A stretch of 8,454 nucleotides of DNA from contig JAPHUI010000026.1 in NCBI GenBank assembly GCA_026193755.1, positions 1 to 8,454 on the forward strand, written 5' to 3'. How positions within the stretch are numbered: the first letter of the stretch is position 1; each line of letters begins with the position of its first letter. Source of the DNA: Ignavibacteriaceae bacterium. Its GTDB lineage: Bacteria; Bacteroidota; Ignavibacteria; Ignavibacteriales; Ignavibacteriaceae. The position numbers and the translations under genes were made by a program. Below are positions 1 through 6,173 of this stretch, in pieces. The notes under the pieces are model-generated. The model worked only from the letters and a program-made list of their open reading frames with translations. It was not told where the DNA came from and ran no database searches.

Positions 1-23
1 ATAAAATCGAATGACGTTTCATG

Positions 24-1265
24 TTATTCCTTTCCCTGCTGACATTGATCCAGCAAATCTTTCACCGCATCCCGATGTACGATGAAAGTCAACATTTTCA
101 ATTTAACAAAATCTCCGCGATAAAAATAGTATCCTTTAAAATTTCCGTCATTCGCGCTCGAACCGGAATCTTTGATAAGAAACCAGTCCCGGTCTCCGAC
201 ACGCTGATACCCGACAAGATGAATGCCGTGATCATCGGTTGTTGTTTTATTGCTGAACCGAAACTGGCGTGCATTGTCGTCAATAAATTCAGAAGGAATA
301 TCGAAAGTTGTAATGACGCCAACCTTATGCCAGGAATCATATCCAGCTTCTGAAACATCACCACCCAATGCCATTGTATAACCATTCCTGATTGCGTTCT
401 TCAATGCTTCCATAAAAGCATTTAGAGGAACGTTGTAATAATCCTTGCTGTGCCACCAATTATCCGGGACTTCGTATTCCACCTGCTGGTAGTATGGTTT
501 CTGCATATAAGAAAGTATATCAACATAATCATCTAGTTTAAGCTTAAGGTAGTTGTTCAGAAATTCTTTTGGGGAATATTTAGTCCCCTCATAATAAAAC
601 TCTCTTGGAGGTTCACCGATGTAATGGTTCAGTATTGATTTGATTACCCTTATTGCTTCGTCTTCATCCCATGCAAAAGTAGATTTAACATTTTCGAGGT
701 AAGCTTTCATTTCTGCGATCATTTCTTTGTGATCGTAGAATTTTTGTCCCGGAAGCAGTCCAACATAAGCTTTTTTGGGAACAGCTCCGTACATCTTCCA
801 AATTCTGGGAATGGCGTTTGCTTCCGAGCCTTCATCAAATTCTGAGTTTCCTCTCTCTTTAATAAATCGTTTTACTTTCTCTACGTATTCCCAGTAAACA
901 GTGAACATTTCTGAAAGTTTAACTTTCTTTTGGCTGAGCCTGTAAACCTCAGACTCAAAATAAGAAGTAGTTGAAAAACACCAGCAGGTTCCGGTTCTTC
1001 CCTGAGAAACAGGATCGTTGTACCAGTAACTTTTAAATTCGTCTTTCGATTTCGGAAGATCCATTCCTGAAAAATCCAGTTTAAATTCTTTCTTTTTTTC
1101 TTTTTCAGGATTATTGAATTCATCAATACTTTTCAGAATCTCATTTTTGTAGAAGCCGTCTTTTTCTTCAACAAATTTGCCGGTTTCCTTTTCATTTTGT
1201 GCAAAGAGTGATGATAGAAAGGAAAAAATTGTTATAATGGTGAGTAGTGAAATAGTTGTTTTCAT
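24..1265 (-). CDS. Exported C1 family (bleomycin hydrolase-like, C1B) cysteine peptidase
   Basis: This 413-residue protein is a predicted secreted papain-fold cysteine peptidase. Residues 1-22 form a Sec signal peptide (KTT start, hydrophobic ISLLTIITIFSFLSSLFA, then QNEK). The oxyanion Gln and catalytic Cys lie in QGRTGTCWCFS (Q88, C94) and the catalytic His in DDHGIHLVGY (H346). The third position, Asn in the papain IKNSWG block, reads IKDSGSS here (D366), so Asp replaces Asn. The long insert between Cys and His fits the bleomycin-hydrolase/aminopeptidase C branch rather than papain. The start is ATG at 1265, with GGAG at 1273-1276 seven bases upstream. A TTG two codons earlier lies inside that ribosome-binding spacer and is less likely. 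The gene is divergent from the 1538 gene. The likely role is peptide hydrolysis in the periplasm or outside the cell; the substrate is unknown. The family call is firm, the substrate and exact location inferred. Confidence 0.9.
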   Translation of the reverse strand: MKTTISLLTIITIFSFLSSLFAQNEKETGKFVEEKDGFYKNEILKSIDEFNNPEKEKKKEFKLDFSGMDLPKSKDEFKSYWYNDPVSQGRTGTCWCFSTTSYFESEVYRLSQKKVKLSEMFTVYWEYVEKVKRFIKERGNSEFDEGSEANAIPRIWKMYGAVPKKAYVGLLPGQKFYDHKEMIAEMKAYLENVKSTFAWDEDEAIRVIKSILNHYIGEPPREFYYEGTKYSPKEFLNNYLKLKLDDYVDILSYMQKPYYQQVEYEVPDNWWHSKDYYNVPLNAFMEALKNAIRNGYTMALGGDVSEAGYDSWHKVGVITTFDIPSEFIDDNARQFRFSNKTTTDDHGIHLVGYQRVGDRDWFLIKDSGSSANDGNFKGYYFYRGDFVKLKMLTFIVHRDAVKDLLDQCQQGKE

Positions 1266-1272
1266 ATACAAA

Positions 1273-1276
1273 CTCC
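1273..1276 (-). promoter_or_regulatory. Ribosome-binding site deciding the start of the C1 peptidase
   Basis: Read on the minus strand this is GGAG, seven bases before the ATG at 1265-1263. The spacing favours that ATG over the in-frame TTG at 1271, which lies only one base from the motif. Confidence 0.7.
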
Positions 1277-1312
1277 GCAGGTTTCAGTAAAGAAATTTAT
1301 TTGCACTTGAAA

Positions 1313-1318
1313 ATTATA
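1313..1318 (-). promoter_or_regulatory. Candidate -10 box for the C1 peptidase gene
   Basis: The minus strand reads TATAAT here, about 48 bases upstream of the ATG. This would give a leader of roughly 40 bases. No good -35 hexamer sits at 16-18 bases; a TTTG lies closer. The bases TAATTTTC just downstream also resemble the Bacteroidota -7 consensus TAnnTTTG with one mismatch. The call rests on motif and position only. Confidence 0.35.
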
Positions 1319-1424
1319 AATATTCTGATTCAAACATAAACCGGTTCTTTCTAACGGAAACTAAAAGATTGTATTTTAGAATCAGCTGGACCGTTTAAGC
1401 CATACAAGTTGATACTATTAAACG

Positions 1425-1448
1425 TTCTTTATTTGCTGAAATAAAGAA
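1425..1448. repeat. Perfect palindrome, 10-bp arms and 4-base loop, in the divergent control region
   Basis: The left arm TTCTTTATTT (1425-1434) and right arm AAATAAAGAA (1439-1448) are exact reverse complements around GCTG. The site lies 90 bp before the 1538 gene and 160 bp before the C1 peptidase start, so it could serve either. The stem has only two G-C pairs. The bases after it (ATTCTTTTG) are not a clean T-run, so an operator is more plausible than a terminator. The rest of the 1266-1537 gap shows nothing else I can name beyond the promoter candidates. Confidence 0.45.
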
Positions 1449-1474
1449 ATTCTTTTGTGGGGAAGTCTGAATAC

Positions 1475-1501
1475 TTGTTAAAGGGTTGAGTATTATATAT
1501 T
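1475..1501 (+). promoter_or_regulatory. Candidate promoter for the 1538 gene
   Basis: TTGTTA at 1475-1480 and TATATT at 1496-1501 are separated by 15 bases, slightly short. An alternative pair is TTGAGT at 1486-1491 with TATAAA at 1510-1515 (18 bases), which would leave a very short leader. The region is AT-rich, so either could arise by chance. A GGA-type ribosome-binding site follows at 1525-1527. Confidence 0.25.
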
Positions 1502-1537
1502 TTCTCTAATATAAAATATCTAAAGGATGGAAAGATT

Positions 1538-2077
1538 ATGAAAAAAATTATTGCAATAAATCTTATTTACTTTTTTTGTGGATTGCCGACATTTTTATAT
1601 GCACAAAATGAAGTAGATTCATCAAAAGAAATTGATATTAATGATCAAACTCAATATTTACCCGATTACCTAGAAAATGTCCACATTGGTATGACATTAG
1701 CTGAATTTGGAATTGTGAAAAACACACTATTAATGGATGTTAGTAATAATGCCCCTGATGTGTGGTATGGTGTTCGTGAGGAAGTAACAGATGATGGAAT
1801 AAGCGAAGTATATTATAAATTCGATAAAGAAGAGAACGGCATCAACATAGATAGACCTCTTTATCAAATAGACCTCATATTTTCCGACAGTCTATCTGAA
1901 AGTGAATTTTTGCGGGACAAGTTCGGTGTACCGCAAAAAGATTTAGGCTCATCAGAATATGAATGGAAATTTAATACCAATAAGAATTATAAACTCTTTG
2001 TAAAACAAAAGGGCATTGAAGTTCAGATATTTGCGGCAATGCCAGGAACTGAGTACGAAGCTAAAAATGATTTTTAA
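1538..2077 (+). CDS. Exported protein of unknown function with a BamE/SmpA-like sequence pattern
   Basis: The 179-residue product has a Sec signal peptide at residues 1-22 (MKKIIAIN, hydrophobic stretch, then LYA before QNEV). There is no lipobox cysteine, so a soluble periplasmic or secreted protein is expected. I do not recognise the mature part as a named family. It has an IGMTLAEF motif at about 50-57 and a KFGVPQ...YEWKF block at about 128-145. This order (hIGMt..e, then FG.P, then an aromatic-rich strand) recalls the small BLIP/BamE/SmpA-OmlA fold, but the match is by eye only. The chain is acidic, rich in Asp, Glu and Asn. The start is ATG with AAAGGATGG upstream. The gene stands alone, divergent from the C1 peptidase and convergent with the lipoprotein gene 33 bp downstream. 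Confidence 0.7.
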   Translation: MKKIIAINLIYFFCGLPTFLYAQNEVDSSKEIDINDQTQYLPDYLENVHIGMTLAEFGIVKNTLLMDVSNNAPDVWYGVREEVTDDGISEVYYKFDKEENGINIDRPLYQIDLIFSDSLSESEFLRDKFGVPQKDLGSSEYEWKFNTNKNYKLFVKQKGIEVQIFAAMPGTEYEAKNDF

Positions 2078-2098
2078 ACTTGTTTATTTCAGTTCCTG
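2043..2098. repeat. 10-bp perfect inverted repeat spanning the end of the 1538 gene
   Basis: CAGGAACTGA at 2043-2052, in the last codons of the 1538 gene, is the exact reverse complement of TCAGTTCCTG at 2089-2098, in the convergent intergenic gap. The 36-base loop contains the stop codon. A hairpin here could act as a two-way transcript end for the convergent genes. However, no T-run follows either arm, so an intrinsic terminator is not supported. Confidence 0.3.
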
Positions 2099-2110
2099 AC
2101 AATGCAATAG

Positions 2111-2920
2111 TTATTTACTGCGTTTGTTTGTTTGGTGTTGTTGGTGAAATTCTTCCCTAGGGACAAGCACATCCTTTTTAACACGTGGAGTTTGTTGTTC
2201 TACTCTTTGATGTTCCCCGGGAGGTAAATTCATTCTATTAATTTCAGTATTCTGTAATTTAACAGTCTCATGCTGCATATTAACTTCCGGCACTGGTTTA
2301 CCAATCGTTTTTTCTATGAGCTGTCTATCAGGAGGTTTGTTTATAATTGTTTTTCCATCAATTTCACCTCTTACCGGGTTCATAACTCGGAAATCTCGAA
2401 TATTATCCCTTGTAAAATCATCCCTTTTAACAACATGCCAAAAACGGTCTTGATCCTTATCCCATGGATGACCGTAAACAACTCCTCGTGGTCCTAAGGG
2501 TGCCCAACCAACATAATTACCGTAATTTATCCACGTAACATTTGCGGGCGACCAGGCTCCGTCACCAGGAACCCAAACCCATCCGTAAAATGGATCATCG
2601 TACCAGTAACCATAATGATAAACTATCCAGCCAAATGGCTCATAAGAAACCCACGTCCAATTTGCGTCTGCATAAGCCCAATGACCATTATCAAAAGGCA
2701 TCCAGCCATTAACAACAAAAGGCTCCCACACTTCTCCATATGGATCAACATGTACCCATTCACCATAGCTGTTCAGTTCATCAATGTTATAAGCACCTTG
2801 TTGTTCCGTTCCATTCATGCTGTTTTGGTTTTCTGATGAAGAGCAACCTGAAATTAAAAGTAGCATTGAAAATGGTAACAAAAAAACATTAATTTTGATT
2901 AGAGAATTTATCCTTTTCAT
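2111..2920 (-). CDS. Tryptophan-rich YGxW (DUF6600-like) lipoprotein
   Basis: The 269-residue product is a predicted lipoprotein: a hydrophobic N-terminus ends in the lipobox LISGC with Cys26, followed by SSSENQ. Residues 51-161 are packed with aromatic residues, including 15 tryptophans. They carry repeated Y-G-x-W / G-x-W-x-W units such as SYGEWVHVDPYG, YGYWYDDPFYGWVWVPG and NYVGWAPLGPRG. This is the signature of the DUF6600-type domain seen in many Gram-negative envelope proteins; its biochemical role is not established. Residues 165-269 are polar, basic and probably disordered (many Q, H, R, K, P). The start is ATG with AGGAGA at 2929-2934, eight bases upstream. It follows the BON-domain gene by 25 bp on the same strand, so the two are likely co-transcribed. 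A structural or binding role at the cell envelope is inferred. Confidence 0.82.
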   Translation of the reverse strand: MKRINSLIKINVFLLPFSMLLLISGCSSSENQNSMNGTEQQGAYNIDELNSYGEWVHVDPYGEVWEPFVVNGWMPFDNGHWAYADANWTWVSYEPFGWIVYHYGYWYDDPFYGWVWVPGDGAWSPANVTWINYGNYVGWAPLGPRGVVYGHPWDKDQDRFWHVVKRDDFTRDNIRDFRVMNPVRGEIDGKTIINKPPDRQLIEKTIGKPVPEVNMQHETVKLQNTEINRMNLPPGEHQRVEQQTPRVKKDVLVPREEFHQQHQTNKRSK

Positions 2921-2928
2921 TTTTTACT

Positions 2929-2934
2929 TCTCCT
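2929..2934 (-). promoter_or_regulatory. Strong ribosome-binding site of the YGxW lipoprotein
   Basis: The minus strand reads AGGAGA eight bases before the ATG. It occupies most of the 25-bp gap after the BON gene, leaving little room for a promoter and supporting one transcript for both genes. Confidence 0.75.
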
Positions 2935-2945
2935 GTCTGATAAAT

Positions 2946-3692
2946 CTATTCATTATTGTTTACTACACTAATCTCGTTTATGACAGTCTTTACACCAATA
3001 ATATGTTGAATATCTTCCTGAATGTGGTTTTTAGCATATAAGCTGGTTACCGTCCCATAAAGATCAACAATTCCATTGTTTGTATCAAACTTAACATTAT
3101 TCTCAAGTGAATAATTCTTATTAAGCAGGTCAATAATTATTTCTGTTAAATTGGCATCACTTTTTGCGGTTGCAGGAGACATTACATTAATGTTGTTTAT
3201 TAGATCAGACACACCGTCCTGCCAGGAGGCAATTGTTTCTGCCATTTGTTTTTCCCTAAAATAACTAACCGAACCGGATAAAGTTACAATACCATTATTC
3301 ACTTCGACTTTTATTTTTTCGGGTTCCAGAATAGCATCATTTCTTTGCAATTCATTTTCTATATTGTCTTTAATAATATTGTTTGCAGTAATTTCGTTCT
3401 GAACACTTATCTTATTATTTATTTCCTTAACACCTGCTACCTGAGAGATTAACTCTCCTATTTTCAGTTTATCGTAAAGTGTGCCCACCTCACCTCCAAT
3501 AGTAACAACACCCTTTTCATCTGCAGATACTTGAAAATTTTCAGTATAATAATTAGAAATTTTGTCTTCGACATTGTTTACTAATTTATCTGTATTGACT
3601 TGTGAATAACTTTTATCGGTTGTTATTAGAAAAAGTATTGAGGACAAGAAAATTACTTTACTGATTGAAATTATTTTTTTAGATGTAAACAT
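2946..3692 (-). CDS. Exported protein with three BON domains (OsmY-like)
   Basis: The 248-residue product has a signal peptide (residues 1-30, basic MFTSKK, hydrophobic core, cleavage expected after SYS before QVNT). The mature part is three BON domains in tandem, at roughly 35-98, 104-171 and 180-245. Each has the typical core of an amphipathic helix, an N/D-rich turn, a V-x-L/I-x-G-x-V strand (VTIGGEV at 63-69, VTLSGSV at 136-142, VDLYGTV at 209-215), a second helix and a GVxxhxNxI strand. BON proteins such as OsmY and Kbp are linked to membrane or stress protection and often bind phospholipids or envelope partners. A periplasmic role is inferred. The start is ATG with AGGAG at 3700-3704, seven bases upstream. 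It is the first gene of a probable operon with the YGxW lipoprotein. Domains 1-3 differ clearly, so this is not a recent duplication. Confidence 0.9.
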   Translation of the reverse strand: MFTSKKIISISKVIFLSSILFLITTDKSYSQVNTDKLVNNVEDKISNYYTENFQVSADEKGVVTIGGEVGTLYDKLKIGELISQVAGVKEINNKISVQNEITANNIIKDNIENELQRNDAILEPEKIKVEVNNGIVTLSGSVSYFREKQMAETIASWQDGVSDLINNINVMSPATAKSDANLTEIIIDLLNKNYSLENNVKFDTNNGIVDLYGTVTSLYAKNHIQEDIQHIIGVKTVINEISVVNNNE

Positions 3693-3742
3693 TTTTCGGC
3701 TCCTTTTAAATATTAAATCTTTTCTACATGTGATAATCTGTC

Positions 3743-3748
3743 ATTATA
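3743..3748 (-). promoter_or_regulatory. Candidate -10 box of the BON/lipoprotein operon
   Basis: The minus strand reads TATAAT about 51 bases upstream of the BON start codon, giving a leader of roughly 40-45 bases that includes the AGGAG site. The expected -35 position (about 3766-3771) is T-rich but poor. A weak -35 would suit activator or repressor control by the flanking inverted repeat. Confidence 0.45.
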
Positions 3749-3790
3749 ACATTAACAATAGATTAAAAAAGAATTAATAATTGTTAATGT
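3749..3790. promoter_or_regulatory. Operator-like 11-bp inverted repeat around the BON operon -35 region
   Basis: ACATTAACAAT at 3749-3759 and ATTGTTAATGT at 3780-3790 are perfect reverse complements with a 20-base AT-rich spacer. Half-site centres are 31 bp apart, about three helical turns, so both face the same side of the DNA. The left arm abuts the candidate TATAAT and the right arm lies just beyond the -35 position. A third near copy, ATTATTAATGT at 3823-3833, has one mismatch. No regulator gene lies beside it. A protein-binding role is inferred from geometry alone. Confidence 0.4.
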
Positions 3791-3880
3791 GTGATGAAAA
3801 GACGTTTTTCGATTTGAAGTAGATTATTAATGTTAGTGTCAAATTGACTTAATTCGAATAGACCTGCTAAGTAGAAGCTT

Positions 3881-3914
3881 TTTTATTAAGATATCAAAAT
3901 CTGTTTTATTAAGA
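3881..3914. repeat. Direct repeat of TTTTATTAAGA, two copies
   Basis: Two exact 11-bp copies at 3881-3891 and 3904-3914 are spaced 23 bp apart, just past the end of the M50-CBS gene and far upstream of the BON operon. The spacing is about two helical turns. The sequence is simple and AT-rich, so chance is a real possibility. I see no clear terminator for the M50-CBS gene in the 3693-3946 gap. Confidence 0.25.
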
Positions 3915-3946
3915 CTTCGGTAAGTTTTGAATTCTAGAAATTTTAT

Positions 3947-5065
3947 TTAGTGACCAATTCTGTGAAGTTCAAGCATAAATTTGATAATACCTTCCCGGTT
4001 TAATATCCCGATATAATTGCCCTCCTCAATAACCGGCATTTCTACCATATCATTTTCGTCCATAGTTTTTAATGCATCAAGTAATGGTGAATTAGAATTT
4101 ACTTTCATTACGTTTTGCACAGTAATCATTACTTCTTTTACGGTCGTATTTTGTCTATGGCTTGTAGGAATAGAGTTTATTTGTTTTGGTGTCAGAAATC
4201 CTACTATAGTATTTTCGTCCTTAACAAGTAAGCTTCTTCTATTGGCACCAATAAAATGGTTATCGATAATTTCCTGAATTGTAGAATCAGGATATACTAT
4301 ACCGAAGTCATGTGACATAGCTTCGTTTACCTGATGCCCGAATAATAATTCATCCAACGCCTGTCTTCGAATTTGTGACATTGCTGCGCTCTCAAGAAAC
4401 CAACCAATAAACGCTATCCAAATACCATCAACAACATTGTTTTGAAAAATTTGAAATACTCCAATCATGATGAAGAAGAAACCAAAAAACCTGCCTACAT
4501 TAGCTGCAATAGTAGTAGCTTTTTTAAGGTTCTTTGTAATAGCCCAAACAATTGCCCTGAAAATTCTTCCGCCATCCAATGGAAATCCCGGAATTAAATT
4601 AAACAGAGCCAAAATAAAATTAATATATGCAAGGTAACGAAATGGAGCTATCAGATATTGATTTCCAACAGATATCTTTTCCAAACCATAAAAGATAGCG
4701 GCTAATAAGAAACTTGTAATCGGACCAGCAATGGCAATCCAAAATTCTGCAGATGATTTTGGAGGTTCTTTTGCTATCTCAGCAACTCCACCAAATACAA
4801 AAAGCGTTATTCTTTTTACTTTAATTTTATACTTCTTTGCCAAAATAGAATGCCCAAGCTCGTGTAGCAGGATGCTAATAAAGAAAATAATTGAAGTAAT
4901 ACCGCCAACCAACCAGTAGGTTAACTCTGACCAATTTTTGAATTCTTGAGGAAAATAACTTTGTGCCAGCATCCAGGTTAATAGTGCTAAAATTAGAAAC
5001 CATGAATAATCAAGATTAATTGGAATTCCCAGGATTCTGCCAAGTGAAATATGTTTGTCTTTCAT
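3947..5065 (-). CDS. Site-2 protease family (M50B) zinc metalloprotease with two CBS domains
   Basis: The 372-residue protein is an intramembrane metalloprotease. About six hydrophobic segments lie within residues 15-225. The zinc site is HELGH at 68-72 within a membrane helix, and the second conserved site is NLIPGFPLDGG at 156-166, with Asp164 the third zinc ligand. A GPITSF block at 114-119 lies between them. The cytosolic C-terminus holds two CBS modules (about 245-297 and 306-366), which usually bind adenine nucleotides. This matches the SpoIVFB/Rip3-like CBS-containing S2P group. Such enzymes cut membrane-anchored regulators, often anti-sigma factors or transcription factors; the target here is unknown. 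Its ATG overlaps the stop of the MtfA-like gene by ATGA (5062-5065). It has only a distant GGA, so translation probably depends on coupling. All catalytic residues are present. Confidence 0.93.
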   Translation of the reverse strand: MKDKHISLGRILGIPINLDYSWFLILALLTWMLAQSYFPQEFKNWSELTYWLVGGITSIIFFISILLHELGHSILAKKYKIKVKRITLFVFGGVAEIAKEPPKSSAEFWIAIAGPITSFLLAAIFYGLEKISVGNQYLIAPFRYLAYINFILALFNLIPGFPLDGGRIFRAIVWAITKNLKKATTIAANVGRFFGFFFIMIGVFQIFQNNVVDGIWIAFIGWFLESAAMSQIRRQALDELLFGHQVNEAMSHDFGIVYPDSTIQEIIDNHFIGANRRSLLVKDENTIVGFLTPKQINSIPTSHRQNTTVKEVMITVQNVMKVNSNSPLLDALKTMDENDMVEMPVIEEGNYIGILNREGIIKFMLELHRIGH

Positions 5066-5871
5066 AATAATTTTACATTTCCTTCGTTCTTCTGATTCTT
5101 AACTGTTAGTATCATAGCTGCAGTGTCCAGTTTAAAAAAATTTTTAAATTGCTCATATAATTCAGAATGTAAATTCTTTAGTTCGATCGGTCTTTCAAAA
5201 AAATATTCTGTGGCTACGGCAAAAAATTCGGCAGGGTTAGTTGCACCATATTGATCGAGCAAAGGATGCTTTTGGTGAACAATATCACTTATTAATTTAT
5301 TATACTCATTAGTCAGCACTCGTGCCCAAACAATATATGATGAGCGTTTGTCAAATTCAGGAATTCCTTCAGCTGCACCGGATTCATTATCAAGCTGGTG
5401 AGCAAATTCGTGAAGTACCAGGTTATGACCATCGTGAATATCATTAGTATCCTGCAGAATCTCATCCCACGCAAGAACAACTTGTCCGCGAGACCATGAT
5501 TCACCAAGTCTTGCCTGATATCCCTCTATTATAGACCCATCTTCCATTCTTTGTTTTAGGGGAGCGAAGTAAGCATGCGGATAAACTAGAATGGTTCTCA
5601 ATGTTGGATAGATATCACTTTTGCGTCCTAATAACAAAATACAGGCTTGAGAAGCAATTGTAATTTTAATTTCATCTGTTAATTCCAAACCTTCACAACC
5701 TTCAAATGTTTTTTCATCCATAAATATTTGAATTAATCCATGGAGTTCTTTTTTCATTTCCTCAGAGAGTAAACTATAGAACTTTATATTTTTAATAATA
5801 ATTTCTTTCCATTCAGGTTTTAGTTCCTTATTACGCAGCTTTTCTCTTCTTCTTTTTTTTAATCCAAACAC
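5062..5871 (-). CDS. mtfA: MtfA-like zinc-dependent peptidase (M90 family)
   Basis: The 269-residue cytosolic protein is close in length to E. coli MtfA (265). It has no signal peptide or membrane segment. The zinc-binding motif is HEFAHQLD (H154, E155, H158), preceded by NLVL and followed by a typical NESGAAEGIP stretch. A downstream NPAEFFAVATEYFFERP block (212-228) supplies the conserved glutamate expected as third metal ligand (E215). E. coli MtfA is an aminopeptidase-like enzyme that binds the Mlc repressor of ptsG. Outside enterics its role is unsettled, so the symbol reflects family only. The start is GTG at 5871; there is no nearby ATG, no strong ribosome-binding site, and the MFGLKKRRR N-terminus is typical of the family. 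It is first in a coupled pair with the M50-CBS protease and divergent from the VIT1 transporter. Confidence 0.88.
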   Translation of the reverse strand: MFGLKKRRREKLRNKELKPEWKEIIIKNIKFYSLLSEEMKKELHGLIQIFMDEKTFEGCEGLELTDEIKITIASQACILLLGRKSDIYPTLRTILVYPHAYFAPLKQRMEDGSIIEGYQARLGESWSRGQVVLAWDEILQDTNDIHDGHNLVLHEFAHQLDNESGAAEGIPEFDKRSSYIVWARVLTNEYNKLISDIVHQKHPLLDQYGATNPAEFFAVATEYFFERPIELKNLHSELYEQFKNFFKLDTAAMILTVKNQKNEGNVKLL

Positions 5872-6173
5872 AAGTCAGTTTCAGTACAATTATTTTTTAA
5901 TCCGAAAATTCCATGTTTTAAGCTTTATGCATATAACATCACTAAAGTTATTATAAATGCTTAATAAATTTTTATCTATAATTAATTCACACATTACATT
6001 ATCAAACTTAATTATTAAAAAGTAATGTTGTTACAGTTATTAAGACGAAAAACTTTGCAATTTGATTTTTCCCAATTGAAAAACCCTTAGAATTATATCA
6101 AAAGGAATCTTTATTTTAAGTTTCGATGTGCTTTCTAATTTAATTCTTCATAAAAATAACCTATGGAAAACTT
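5872..6173. other. 302-bp divergent control region between the MtfA-like and VIT1 genes
   Basis: This very AT-rich stretch has no coding potential that I can support. It must hold promoters for both flanking genes. A minus-strand TATAAT lies at 5950-5955 (about 80 bp before the MtfA GTG) without a good -35. A small inverted repeat, ACATTAC at 5991-5997 and GTAATGT at 6022-6028, shares the ACATTA/TAATGT core of the repeat upstream of the BON operon. A second one, TTTTTC at 6066-6071 and GAAAAA at 6078-6083, is low complexity. No convincing plus-strand promoter, riboswitch or RNA gene is visible. Confidence 0.4.

Noticed and set aside
98..385. Minus-strand open frame of 95 codons
   Set aside because: It lies wholly inside the C1 peptidase gene in another frame, has no ribosome-binding site and shows no domain, so it is a shadow.
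1266..1271. Longer start (TTG at 1271) for the C1 peptidase
   Set aside because: It sits only one base from the GGAG ribosome-binding site, whereas the ATG at 1265 has the ideal seven-base spacing and begins a standard signal peptide.
3731..3747. Fur-box-like TGATAAT...ATTATA upstream of the BON gene
   Set aside because: The half-sites are separated by five bases rather than one and match the consensus only in AT-rich positions.
3909..3930. Possible terminator hairpin around ACTT-CGGT-AAGT after the M50-CBS gene
   Set aside because: The stem is four continuous base pairs with a mismatch beyond, and no T-run follows on the minus strand.
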